Assembly (NCBI GenBank): GCA_900771335.1
Contig: CAAGNP010000009.1
Coordinates: 1 to 40,252, forward strand
DNA from: Rikenellaceae bacterium
GTDB taxonomy: Bacteria; Bacteroidota; Bacteroidia; Bacteroidales; UBA932
Direction: 5' to 3'
Length of the DNA: 40,252 bases
Every line of letters starts with the position of its first letter. Position 1 is the stretch's first letter. Under the pieces are notes generated by a model, which was given only the letters and a program-made list of their open reading frames with translations, ran no database searches and had not been told where the DNA came from. The position numbers were made by a program, and so were the translations under genes. Positions 18,501 to 24,835 of the stretch are shown piece by piece.

Positions 18501-18528
18501 AGCAAAACTGGTACTGAGATTCCTTTAG
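15505..18528 (+). CDS. Secreted esterase / GH3 glycosidase fusion with vestigial beta-lactamase-like tail
   Basis: A 1007-residue exported protein with a signal peptide (1-20). Residues 25-290 are an alpha/beta hydrolase like PHB depolymerase and feruloyl esterases, with oxyanion-side HGYG, nucleophile Ser137 in GMSNG, HGTEDRV and GAGHTWF. Residues 300-840 form GH3. KHFPGHGDTNVDSH (from 474) is the NagZ-type loop that supplies the His-Asp acid/base, and Asp560 in CTDALDMHG is the nucleophile, so cleavage of beta-N-acetylglucosamine is likely. The last 150 residues resemble serine beta-lactamase-family ends (KYEGKQVISPDAAKLVL) but lack an SxxK motif. GH3/beta-lactamase fusions are known in Bacteroidota; here that domain seems eroded. 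The stop overlaps the convergent MMPL stop. Confidence 0.88.
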   Translation: MKRIITSLVAILLIIGSALGQPKEYRCTIDGVERLYKLHLPEGIKPEAPLVFVLHGYGSGIEHVLSKGFTQAADRHGFAVCYPQGSKDSRGNNCWNVGYPFQADMTVDDISFLCQLAEKLQKEHRLSADKTFLTGMSNGGEMCYLLAYSSQKTFKAVAPIAGLTMAWMPEKYTKPSPIPLFEIHGTEDRVSEWTGDLQNKGGWGAYIAVPEAVDYWVERNGCKNVVTDTLYMKGEGGHKTITHKYTEPGSGCEVWLYEVVGAGHTWFNDDMDTAEEIWKFFSGSIENAKKRAQEKIDRQVDSVFRKLSTREKIAQIMVIHYTSMDSKKDYAIQKRLVRKEKIGGVIPLGYDKIAPAAEKLNELHKLAKIPMLVTFDAEWGVSMRWTDMPAFQKFIQMGALSSDSLVYEVGRSIAQECKDLKIQVNYSPAVDLNNNPERHIVNFRSFGEDKEKVSRFATTMLFGLQDGGVAGCAKHFPGHGDTNVDSHLALPVLPYSIERLDTLELYPFRRLIAAGTDMVMVGHMSIPSLDSTGTPSSISKPIVTGLLREKLGFDGIICTDALDMHGVSKESGLAKKDIPLAAYKAGVDILLMPEDVENAITVIEKALKRGEISMEGLDMRVKKMLALKARMGILDKGYDPYIDMTQVNRFTDMETIDGKMDKKLDLIKKISKETMTVVFNDNTAGFGLPVSFEGKKVAYVGFKKPERGFEFGVIARRYGEVDTLLLGGNASVEELKAAREKVKGHDLVIFGFNETHQSQSRNYGIVPEEVEFITEWAAQQPMIAVYMGNPYAIGSIPEHKNFTAYVVGYTSEWPNIFAAAQVVFGGIPAKGVLPVTSGPFAEGSSILIPERYREEYHHFVGSKADSANLVLYNMKEMGGALTLLPQVAELVAGGKIRLSDTIGELLGIEGPDSPLNVEALLAGYKNGENAQYLEALLKKYRKCICIEEAARKMISQMGMRSTIISSSEILTTGYDMEKYRFTLRNSGKYEGKQVISPDAAKLVLRFL

Positions 18529-21500
18529 TCGGTAACTATCCTGTCGAATGCTGCAAGGAGTCCCGGCAGGACAAATACGATAAGGAGAATGGCCGAGAGT
18601 GCCCCTACAGAGATACTGCTCAGGATAGTGGAAAGGGTAGGGTCTGTCAGCAATAGCGACATGATGTAAGGGCACAAGATCAATATGAGACCCGATGTCA
18701 TGATCGAGTGGGTCGAGTTCTTGTACGCCTTACGGAGAGAATCTGCTATAGAAAGTTTCTTCCTCCTCTTCTCCCTGTAGTAACCGGTAAAGAGGATGGC
18801 ATAGTCTATAGTGGCACCCATCAGGATACTTTGGGTCACAAGGTATGCCAGATAGTTCATCGATTTACCTCCAAGTCCACCGACAAACAGACACACATAG
18901 ACTGCAGAGAGGACTATCAGAAGGAGAAATACTGGGACTATAAATGAACGGAATGTTATGGCAACTATGATAAAGATGACAAGGATAGTGAGGAGTGTCA
19001 CCACCAGCATCTCTTTCTTGAAACCTTCGTTCATCTCGTTATACATCACAGATTCCCCTATGAGGTAGTAATCCCCATCAAATGTCCTGTCACAATCGTC
19101 ATAAAGACCTTTGATGAAGTCAAATGTCTCCTGTGACTCCGATTCATATTCTGATACGATAGTGGCAATGGAGAATTTCTCCCCTCTGAGATTTCCCAGC
19201 CCCTCGGTTACCGATTGTTTTATCGATGTGATACCCACTTTGGCAGAGTCATCGATAAAGCGCGAGTACATAGGATCTGAAAGCATTGGTCCAGTCACGA
19301 AATCGATTATTCCGGACAATGACATTTTAAGGGTATCGGTATCACTATTGAGCCCGCCATAACACATGAAGAGCAGTTCCACATCACTCTGCTGTATATC
19401 TATTCCCACATTCCTGAGGGTGCTACCTATCTTCTCTGCACTGTATTTCTCGCCGGAAGCGACCATATCCAGAAGGATATCCAACGGGGTAGGCTCCACC
19501 TTTATCTCCTTCTTCTCCTCAGGAACAGGTGCCATCACCGCCGGCTCCTGAGGTACTGCCTCCGCCACCAAAACACTGTCTGAAGGGAATATCTCCGCCT
19601 TGAGGGTATCAGCAGGTGTATCATCAGGTAAGGTGGGAGGGATAGCCGCTATCATTGACCCGGCCACCACAGCCGAATCTATCTGATGCCTTACCACCGC
19701 AAGCTCCTTTTTCTGCCCATCGGGAATCATCATCGAGTAGAGATTGCGCTTGAGCATATTGTCCATAATATAGTGGACAAACTCCTGTGGGGTCATCACC
19801 GATTTTGCTCTGCCCGCTATCCTGTATACTGCCGAAGCCTGTTTCTTCTCGAATCCGAGGAAATCGGCCATTTGTGCAGCTGTAAGGGGTGCTGTAGAAT
19901 TTTCCGAAGTGAATCTTGAGCTCTGTGACGGGAGAGCTGCAGTGGTCTCCACAGGCTCTGCTATAGCTGTAGTGTCTGCCTGGTGCAGCAGGGTATCTGC
20001 GATATGGGCCAAAGTGTCGGCAGCCACCTGCCCTTGTTGTTCTTCCTGCACGACATTCCCTTCCTGTTCTTCTTTTTCCACCTGTTCTTCCTTCTCTGGC
20101 TGCTCTTGCTGTTCTTCCTCGGCACTCATGTTTACCATCACCTCCTGCATCATCTTCTCCATATCAAATCCGGCCATATATTCGGAAGGGAGCTGGCTCA
20201 CAAAATTCTCGATATCTGAAAAGCTCATCTTCTCATCCCTCTGAGGGTGGGATGCTGCATAATAGAGGATGTCCAGAAGGTCTGCCACAGGGATGGTGCT
20301 GTCTACTACCGGGAGAGCGGCACCTGTGGGGAGCATTGATGACATCTCACCGATAAAGTCCATCAGTTGGGCCGGAGTGCGCTCCTTCAGCATAATTGAC
20401 GGATAGCTCATGGCCATCTCTATCCTGGGGTTTCTCCCAAGGGAATCTATAAGTGGTATCACTTTTTCCTCTTCATCTGTCCCATAGAGAAGGACTATCT
20501 GGTTCTGAGGGGGGAACTCTCTGGTGATATCTGTAGGCCATGCTCCTGAGAAGCAGAATTTGGTACGCTGTGACAAATGGTATGATGCGCCGAAAAACAA
20601 TACAAACATCACCGCTATGAATACACGGCAGTTTACTTCCAGTTTGGATAGTTTGTAGGTATGGATCAATGGGACCCTCTTTTCGGTCTTTTGGATAAGG
20701 CCGTCGAATGCAAGAACAAGTGCAGGGAGGACAAAATATATCGATACCAGACTGAGGAATACCCCTTTTGAGAGGACAAGCCCCATGTCCAGCCCTATCT
20801 TGAAGTCCATGAATGCAAGCATTGCCATACCCAGCATAGTGGTCATCGCACTGCTGAGGATAGTGGGAGTCGCATCGGCTAGTGCAGATGTCATCGCATC
20901 CACCTTGGCAATATTCTTCATCCTGGTCTGGCGGAAACGATTCATCAGAATGATCGAGTAGTCCATCGAGAGGATCAGCTGCAGGATAGCAGCGATGGCA
21001 TTGGTCACCATAGATACACCCGGCAAAAATACATTTGTCCCGATATTTATAATTACAGCCAGTCCGATGGCGAATATGAAAAGGAGCACCTCCACTATGG
21101 ATGAACACATAACGACCAGAATCAGTGTCAAGAGGGAGACACCGGCGATTATTATGAAATCCATATTTTCCGGAAGGAGATTGGCAGATGCAGTCTCTAC
21201 GGTGACACTGCTGCCGTATTCTCCACGGATCACATCTGCCACACTATCGGGAGATGTGCCGGGCTCAAGGATCATCTGGTAAAGGGTATAATTTTCATTT
21301 GTCCTTTTGCCCATAATAGTCGCCACACCATCCATTCCGGAGAGATGTGCGTCAAGCGAATCATTGACAGCTTCGTTTGCAAACATGGCACTTACACCGG
21401 CTCCATTGATATCGATACCGCTGAAAGACCCTTTCAGAGAGTCAAGACCCTGTTTCATCCTGGAATCGTCCGGGAGAAACAGTGTCATATCGGAAATGAC

Positions 21501-21602
21501 ATTGATTTTGGGGAAAAGGGTGATACTCAATACCCCTGATGTAATCATCAGAAGAAGGAGAAAATATCTGTATTTTATAAAAAATTGCGCGATACTCTTC
21601 AT
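18525..21602 (-). CDS. MMPL/RND-superfamily exporter
   Basis: A 1025-residue inner-membrane transporter. The start is set at the ATG at 21602 because a -7 box lies 41 bp upstream; the longer frame would begin with GTG close to the transcription start. There are two similar halves. The first has one helix at 7-27, a periplasmic domain and five helices from about 150 to 310; the second has a helix cluster near 820-1020. The periplasmic loop of the second half carries a long acidic and glutamine-rich stretch near residues 490-530 and proline-rich linkers. MMPL proteins export lipids or hydrophobic compounds using the proton gradient. The cargo here is unknown. Confidence 0.88.
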   Translation of the reverse strand: MKSIAQFFIKYRYFLLLLMITSGVLSITLFPKINVISDMTLFLPDDSRMKQGLDSLKGSFSGIDINGAGVSAMFANEAVNDSLDAHLSGMDGVATIMGKRTNENYTLYQMILEPGTSPDSVADVIRGEYGSSVTVETASANLLPENMDFIIIAGVSLLTLILVVMCSSIVEVLLFIFAIGLAVIINIGTNVFLPGVSMVTNAIAAILQLILSMDYSIILMNRFRQTRMKNIAKVDAMTSALADATPTILSSAMTTMLGMAMLAFMDFKIGLDMGLVLSKGVFLSLVSIYFVLPALVLAFDGLIQKTEKRVPLIHTYKLSKLEVNCRVFIAVMFVLFFGASYHLSQRTKFCFSGAWPTDITREFPPQNQIVLLYGTDEEEKVIPLIDSLGRNPRIEMAMSYPSIMLKERTPAQLMDFIGEMSSMLPTGAALPVVDSTIPVADLLDILYYAASHPQRDEKMSFSDIENFVSQLPSEYMAGFDMEKMMQEVMVNMSAEEEQQEQPEKEEQVEKEEQEGNVVQEEQQGQVAADTLAHIADTLLHQADTTAIAEPVETTAALPSQSSRFTSENSTAPLTAAQMADFLGFEKKQASAVYRIAGRAKSVMTPQEFVHYIMDNMLKRNLYSMMIPDGQKKELAVVRHQIDSAVVAGSMIAAIPPTLPDDTPADTLKAEIFPSDSVLVAEAVPQEPAVMAPVPEEKKEIKVEPTPLDILLDMVASGEKYSAEKIGSTLRNVGIDIQQSDVELLFMCYGGLNSDTDTLKMSLSGIIDFVTGPMLSDPMYSRFIDDSAKVGITSIKQSVTEGLGNLRGEKFSIATIVSEYESESQETFDFIKGLYDDCDRTFDGDYYLIGESVMYNEMNEGFKKEMLVVTLLTILVIFIIVAITFRSFIVPVFLLLIVLSAVYVCLFVGGLGGKSMNYLAYLVTQSILMGATIDYAILFTGYYREKRRKKLSIADSLRKAYKNSTHSIMTSGLILILCPYIMSLLLTDPTLSTILSSISVGALSAILLIVFVLPGLLAAFDRIVTD

Positions 21603-21642
21603 AGGTGTTCTAAAGGGACATATACGTTCCACAAACGGGGCG

Positions 21643-21650
21643 CAAAGATA
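21643..21650 (-). promoter_or_regulatory. -7 promoter box for the MMPL gene
   Basis: TATCTTTG on the reverse strand lies 41 bp ahead of the ATG at 21602, and its placement argues against the GTG start at 21632. Confidence 0.5.
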
Positions 21651-21710
21651 TTAAAATACTTGATATAAATTATATAGTGGACCGTTACTTTTTACCCCTT
21701 ATCGGGAGTA

Positions 21711-22691
21711 TCATCTGCACTGCCGGAGGGTGATAAGGGTAATTTCCGGACGGACACCGATACGGGCAGGGAAGATGGTCTCTCCAAGTCCGGGGTTTAC
21801 ATACAGGTATTGGTCATGGCCGGCGGTAGAGTAGAGGCCTCTGTACTGTGGGAACAATATCTTGCTCGGGCTCCATCCCGGAAGGGAGAACTGCATCGCG
21901 TGTGTATGCCCGGCAAGTGTAATGGGGTACTGATGGCCGACGATTTCCGCCTCCCAGTGTAGAGGATCGTGTGAGAGGAGGATACGGAACATCCCAGCAG
22001 TCCCCTCAGATGCCCTCGGCAAATCCCCTTTCGAAGGAAAGTGTCTTGAAGGGGAGGTGTTCTCGACTCCGATGACCGCTATCGAATCGGCTCCACGTCG
22101 GATCGTCATGTTTTCATTCAGAAGAAGGTTCCAGCCCATCTCCTTTTGTCTGGATATAAGCTGATTGAGGGCATCCCTCTTCAGATTCTCGTCCATATCT
22201 GAGTACATGCAGTAGTCATGATTGCCCAAAACGGAAAAGATCCCGTCCTTTGCCTTGAGTCCGCCAAGTATCGGAGTCATCCCGTCGAGCTCTTCCGGAG
22301 CCATAGAGATAAGGTCTCCGGTAAATGCTACCATGTCTGCATCCAGGACATTCATCCTATCCACTGCCTTCTGTACATGCTTCAGCCTCCCTTGGAAAGA
22401 GCGTGCGTGTAGGTCAGAGATATGGATTATCTTGTATCCGTCAAAAGAGTGGGGAAGGGTCTCACAAACGATCTCCACTTTCTTTACCCGGAACATATTC
22501 CTCTCCACCAGTGCTCCCCAGGCTATGGCAAGTGGCGGTATAAGAAGGGCAATGCACCCATGCAGGAAAGCCCTCTTGAACCTGATGCCCATGGCCAATT
22601 TGAGGATGCCACATACTGCTGCATCGGCTATCAGGATGATGATCCAGCATATGAGGATTATAGAGATGGTGGCAAAAATTTCAAGTTTCAT
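21711..22691 (-). CDS. Membrane-anchored metallophosphoesterase (YkuE-like)
   Basis: A 326-residue protein with two N-terminal membrane segments (about 5-28 and 43-60) and a calcineurin-like domain. All metal motifs are present: ISDLHAR, FTGDL, LGNHDY, LLSHDPLHW and AGHTHA. It ends with NPGLGETIFPARIGVRPEI, the standard tail of this subfamily. Related enzymes include YkuE and the UDP-diacylglucosamine pyrophosphatase-type phosphoesterases; the substrate here is not known. It is the intact relative of the decayed gene at 7173-7654. The next gene upstream, the deoxyribosyltransferase-like gene, ends 11 bp before its start. Confidence 0.92.
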   Translation of the reverse strand: MKLEIFATISIILICWIIILIADAAVCGILKLAMGIRFKRAFLHGCIALLIPPLAIAWGALVERNMFRVKKVEIVCETLPHSFDGYKIIHISDLHARSFQGRLKHVQKAVDRMNVLDADMVAFTGDLISMAPEELDGMTPILGGLKAKDGIFSVLGNHDYCMYSDMDENLKRDALNQLISRQKEMGWNLLLNENMTIRRGADSIAVIGVENTSPSRHFPSKGDLPRASEGTAGMFRILLSHDPLHWEAEIVGHQYPITLAGHTHAMQFSLPGWSPSKILFPQYRGLYSTAGHDQYLYVNPGLGETIFPARIGVRPEITLITLRQCR

Positions 22692-22702
22692 GACTTACGA
22701 TT

Positions 22703-23011
22703 TTACTCCAAATACTTAACAACTATCCCCTTGGACTCGGCATATGCGATTTCGCCTCTGGTGCTTTCACCGATATAGCCTCCGACATTTATGACGAAGA
22801 TCTCGTCTGCCATGTCGATTTTGCGTTTGTGCATATCGTCAAGCATGGCTTTTGTCCCCTCTGTCCAAACCTCATCATCACCGCTGTGACCAAATAGTCC
22901 GACAGATATTACGATATTGCCCTCAAGGGTGAGTCGCTTCTGTGCTTCCAGATACTGTTCCTTGAATTTTGTGCTCCCGCAAAGGGTTATTACTTTGTAT
23001 TTTCCGACCAT
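22703..23011 (-). CDS. Nucleoside 2-deoxyribosyltransferase-like small protein
   Basis: A 102-residue cytoplasmic protein. The ATG at 23011 is chosen because the open frame upstream of it only translates repeat DNA. The beginning YKVITLCGSTKFKEQY, the middle DDMHKRKIDMADEIFVIN and the final GESTRGEIAYAESKGIVV give a Rossmann-like fold. This is similar to nucleoside 2-deoxyribosyltransferases and DUF4406 proteins, where GS(T) binds a ribose or phosphate and a Glu near STRGEI is catalytic. It is shorter than characterised enzymes, so a nucleotide-sensing or hydrolytic role is equally possible. A dense repeat block lies directly upstream and may belong to its leader. Confidence 0.65.
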   Translation of the reverse strand: MVGKYKVITLCGSTKFKEQYLEAQKRLTLEGNIVISVGLFGHSGDDEVWTEGTKAMLDDMHKRKIDMADEIFVINVGGYIGESTRGEIAYAESKGIVVKYLE

Positions 23012-23067
23012 ATTTCCAAGAAGATGAAGTGTGTGCAAAGTAAGATAATTGTTTGTAGATATGCAAC

Positions 23068-23186
23068 ACCCTCCCCCCTTGGCGGCCGCCAGCCAGGTCT
23101 GCAGAAGTATCCCCCCCTTTGGCGGCCGGCCAGGTCTGCAGAAGTCTCTCCCCCTTTGGCGGCCGGCCAGGTCTGCAGAAAAGTGT
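23068..23186. repeat. 37-bp tandem repeat, about three units
   Basis: The segment CAGGTCTGCAGAAGT begins at 23094, 23131 and 23168 (the last with AA inserted), so the period is exactly 37 bp. The rest of each unit is a C-run and TTTGGCGGCCGGC. A partial, slightly longer copy precedes the first. The last unit merges into a GGCCAGGTC hairpin (23165-23197), so the 37-bp repeat looks like an expansion of the left part of that hairpin. Confidence 0.8.
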
Positions 23187-23283
23187 CCGACTTGGCCGAA
23201 GAAGAAAAAGACAACACACTTATTCACAACTACTTATCCAAATATCAGCCGGCCAGGTCCAACATAATTTTGCAGACCTGGCC
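23165..23283. repeat. 33-bp GGCCAGGTC hairpin pair, 86-bp spacing (locus 1)
   Basis: Two 33-bp palindromes, 23165-23197 and 23251-23283, start exactly 86 bp apart. Both start GGCCAGGTC and end in its complement (GACTTGGCC in the first, with one wobble pair; GACCTGGCC in the second). The 53-bp linker is alignable with the equally long linker of the pair at 31892-32010. Confidence 0.82.
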
Positions 23284-23318
23284 GAAAATATACCACCTGA
23301 AGGGGCCGAATCCGAAAC

Positions 23319-23397
23319 GGGCACGAATTGCAAGGATTCTATGCCCAAAGTGCCACGAAAACACAAAACGGGCAGGAAATGCGGCGATTCTGAGCCC
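23319..23397. repeat. 51-bp periodic hairpin array, two units
   Basis: Units at 23319-23346 and 23370-23397 have the same 28-bp size and 51-bp spacing as the arrays at 7859 and 31478. Arms are more diverged (GGGCAC/ATGCCC and GGGCAG/GAGCCC). The linker is 23 bp. The flanks GAAAC and GTTTC extend the outer palindrome. Confidence 0.8.
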
Positions 23398-23465
23398 GTT
23401 TCTGCTGCTATTTGCCGAAGAGGGGAAACTGAGCTGGTTCCACATTATCCGAAATGATGATATTG

Positions 23466-24125
23466 CTATTCTTCTGTGATAGGGAAGGCCAATGCCAGCA
23501 GTTCGCTGAAGTCATCTATGAGCCAATCGGCAGGGGAGAGGCTTTCGCGTGAGCCGTTGCCGTAGGTAACTCCGCAGGTTCTGGTCCCGGCGTTGATCCC
23601 CATCTGGATATCGAAGATGGTGTCTCCCACCATTATTGCCTGATCGGGGGTGAAGCCGTATTTGTCCAGGGTTTTGAAGATTGCCTCAGGGTGAGGTTTC
23701 CCATTCTCTACGTCGCCGGCTCCGAGGATGTATGTGATGATCTCTGTGAGTCCGAGGTTCTTTACGAATTGCGATAGCGATGTCTGTCCTCTGCTGCTGG
23801 CGATAGTGAGTGTCAGGCCACGGGCTTTGAGTGCCTTAAGGGTCTCTATGACATGGGGATAGAGATTTACAGCTCCATCTTTATTGTGTACGTCGAAGAG
23901 TCTGCGGTAGGTGTCCGCATAGAGATCGACATCTATATTACACTCGGGAAAGAGGACTGGGGGGATCTCCACCAACCTGAGCCCGATCATCGCTGCACAC
24001 TCTGCATCGGTGCGTGTAGGGAGCCCCATCTCGCGGATGGTCTCGTGCATGGTCTTTATGATTACCGACGCTGTGTCTCCCAGTGTCCCGTCAAAATCGA
24101 GAATTATAATTTTTGTCTCTGCCAT
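23466..24125 (-). CDS. HAD-superfamily phosphatase (phosphoglycolate phosphatase-like), copy 2
   Basis: A 219-residue paralogue of the gene at 11607-12254. Motifs are identical: DFDGTLGD, ASSRG, GKPHPE and VGDTIFD. Most differences at the DNA level are in third codon positions while the protein is nearly unchanged. The duplication is therefore old and both copies have been kept under selection. The C-terminus differs (ends FPITEE). Unlike copy 1 it has no operon partners, being isolated between two repeat blocks. Substrate is unknown; a phosphosugar or phosphoglycolate is likely from the family. Confidence 0.88.
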   Translation of the reverse strand: MAETKIIILDFDGTLGDTASVIIKTMHETIREMGLPTRTDAECAAMIGLRLVEIPPVLFPECNIDVDLYADTYRRLFDVHNKDGAVNLYPHVIETLKALKARGLTLTIASSRGQTSLSQFVKNLGLTEIITYILGAGDVENGKPHPEAIFKTLDKYGFTPDQAIMVGDTIFDIQMGINAGTRTCGVTYGNGSRESLSPADWLIDDFSELLALAFPITEE

Positions 24126-24253
24126 GGTGCAAAGGTATGCAGTTATTGGGTTAATTCATCATTGGATCCACGAATTTGCGCAATACTTTTCTGTCGCGAC
24201 GGGATGGATTTTCACTTCCCGCGTCAACTTCTGGCCTTTTCCTGCCGCGCGCG

Positions 24254-24393
24254 AAAGGACTGTGCGCATGGATTCTTGCTAGAAAGGCGTCTGAGAATGG
24301 ATGGCGCGCACAGTCCAGACTTCCAGGGCGTGATTGTGCGCATGCACCACCATGAGCAGGGCTTCTAAGACGGTATAGTGCGCACAGTCCTTT
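24254..24393. repeat. 74-bp tandem hairpin pair
   Basis: Outer 15-bp perfect inverted repeats AAAGGACTGTGCGCA (24254-24268) and TGCGCACAGTCCTTT (24379-24393) enclose internal copies. TGTGCGCATG occurs at 24261 and 24335, and GCGCACAGTCC at 24306 and 24380; both spacings are exactly 74 bp. There are therefore two tandem units, each able to fold into a hairpin with GTGCGC/GCGCAC arms. Confidence 0.8.
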
Positions 24394-24440
24394 TGATATT
24401 GACAGCTCTTTCACATCCTCACTTTGACATCTTCCGGCTG

Positions 24441-24560
24441 CGGAGATCAGGTTCTTCAGGCGTTCGCTGCGCTCACTCCCACCACCGCTGACGCGGCTGC
24501 TCGCTGTGAACACTCACAGAGTGTTCACTAATTGCTCACGACCCCGCTATCAAGCGCGGG
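24441..24560 (-). repeat. MITE-like modular hairpin element, copy D (one end lost)
   Basis: Starts with CGGAGATCAGGTTCTTCAGG, matching the left end of copies A, B and C. It then follows copy C through the ACCGC..GCGG(C) and CCCGC..GCGGG hairpins. Between these two it carries an extra segment with a perfect hairpin, arms GTGAACACTC and GAGTGTTCAC (24506-24528). The opposite terminal repeat is absent; the element breaks off into a decayed small ORF at about 24560. Confidence 0.7.
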
Positions 24561-24736
24561 CTAAAATCATAATGAATATAACGAGACACTCCATCATAAA
24601 CGCAAGAGGAGCTTCATTAGGGCCTACCATTAACCCATAAATTGCGATAATCATGAATATAATACCCATAATTAATTTAATTCCCTGCAGATACACCTGC
24701 GATTATAAAAATAAATAAACCGATAACTGCGAACAT
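24550..24736 (-). pseudogene. Frameshifted small two-helix membrane protein
   Basis: From the ATG at 24736 the frame gives MFAVIGLFIFIIAGVSAGN and stops. Moving by one base at the GGG run, it continues as GIKLIMGIIFMIIAIYGLM and on to MECLVIFIMILARA, stopping at 24550 inside repeat element D. Joined, this would be a very hydrophobic protein of about 60 residues with two membrane spans. The frame break and a C-terminus made by repeat DNA suggest a dead gene. The second segment alone (39 residues from 24669) could still be made. I do not recognise the family. Confidence 0.35.
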
Positions 24737-24783
24737 GATTGCGTCGTATTTTTAAGTTTCACGATACAAAACTACACCCCCAT

Positions 24784-24817
24784 TTTGACAACTTTTGTCA
24801 AAGAATAATTATATTTG
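24784..24817 (+). promoter_or_regulatory. Promoter with palindromic operator candidate for the WYL regulator
   Basis: A perfect inverted repeat TTTGACA-N5-TGTCAAA (24784-24802) lies just upstream of the -7 box TATATTTG (24810-24817), 18 bp before the regulator's ATG. Its first TTTG is in the -33 region with a 22-bp spacer. A repressor bound here would block the promoter, so autoregulation is plausible. Confidence 0.5.
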
Positions 24818-24835
24818 TAAAAATTTGAAAAAACT

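Noticed and set aside
23012..23227. Extra 72 N-terminal residues on the deoxyribosyltransferase-like protein
   Set aside because: They translate the 37-bp repeat and hairpin DNA; the family-like start is the ATG at 23011.
24690..24780. Riboswitch or RNA gene in the AT-rich gap before the WYL regulator
   Set aside because: No conserved motif or stable stem beyond the short operator palindrome was found.
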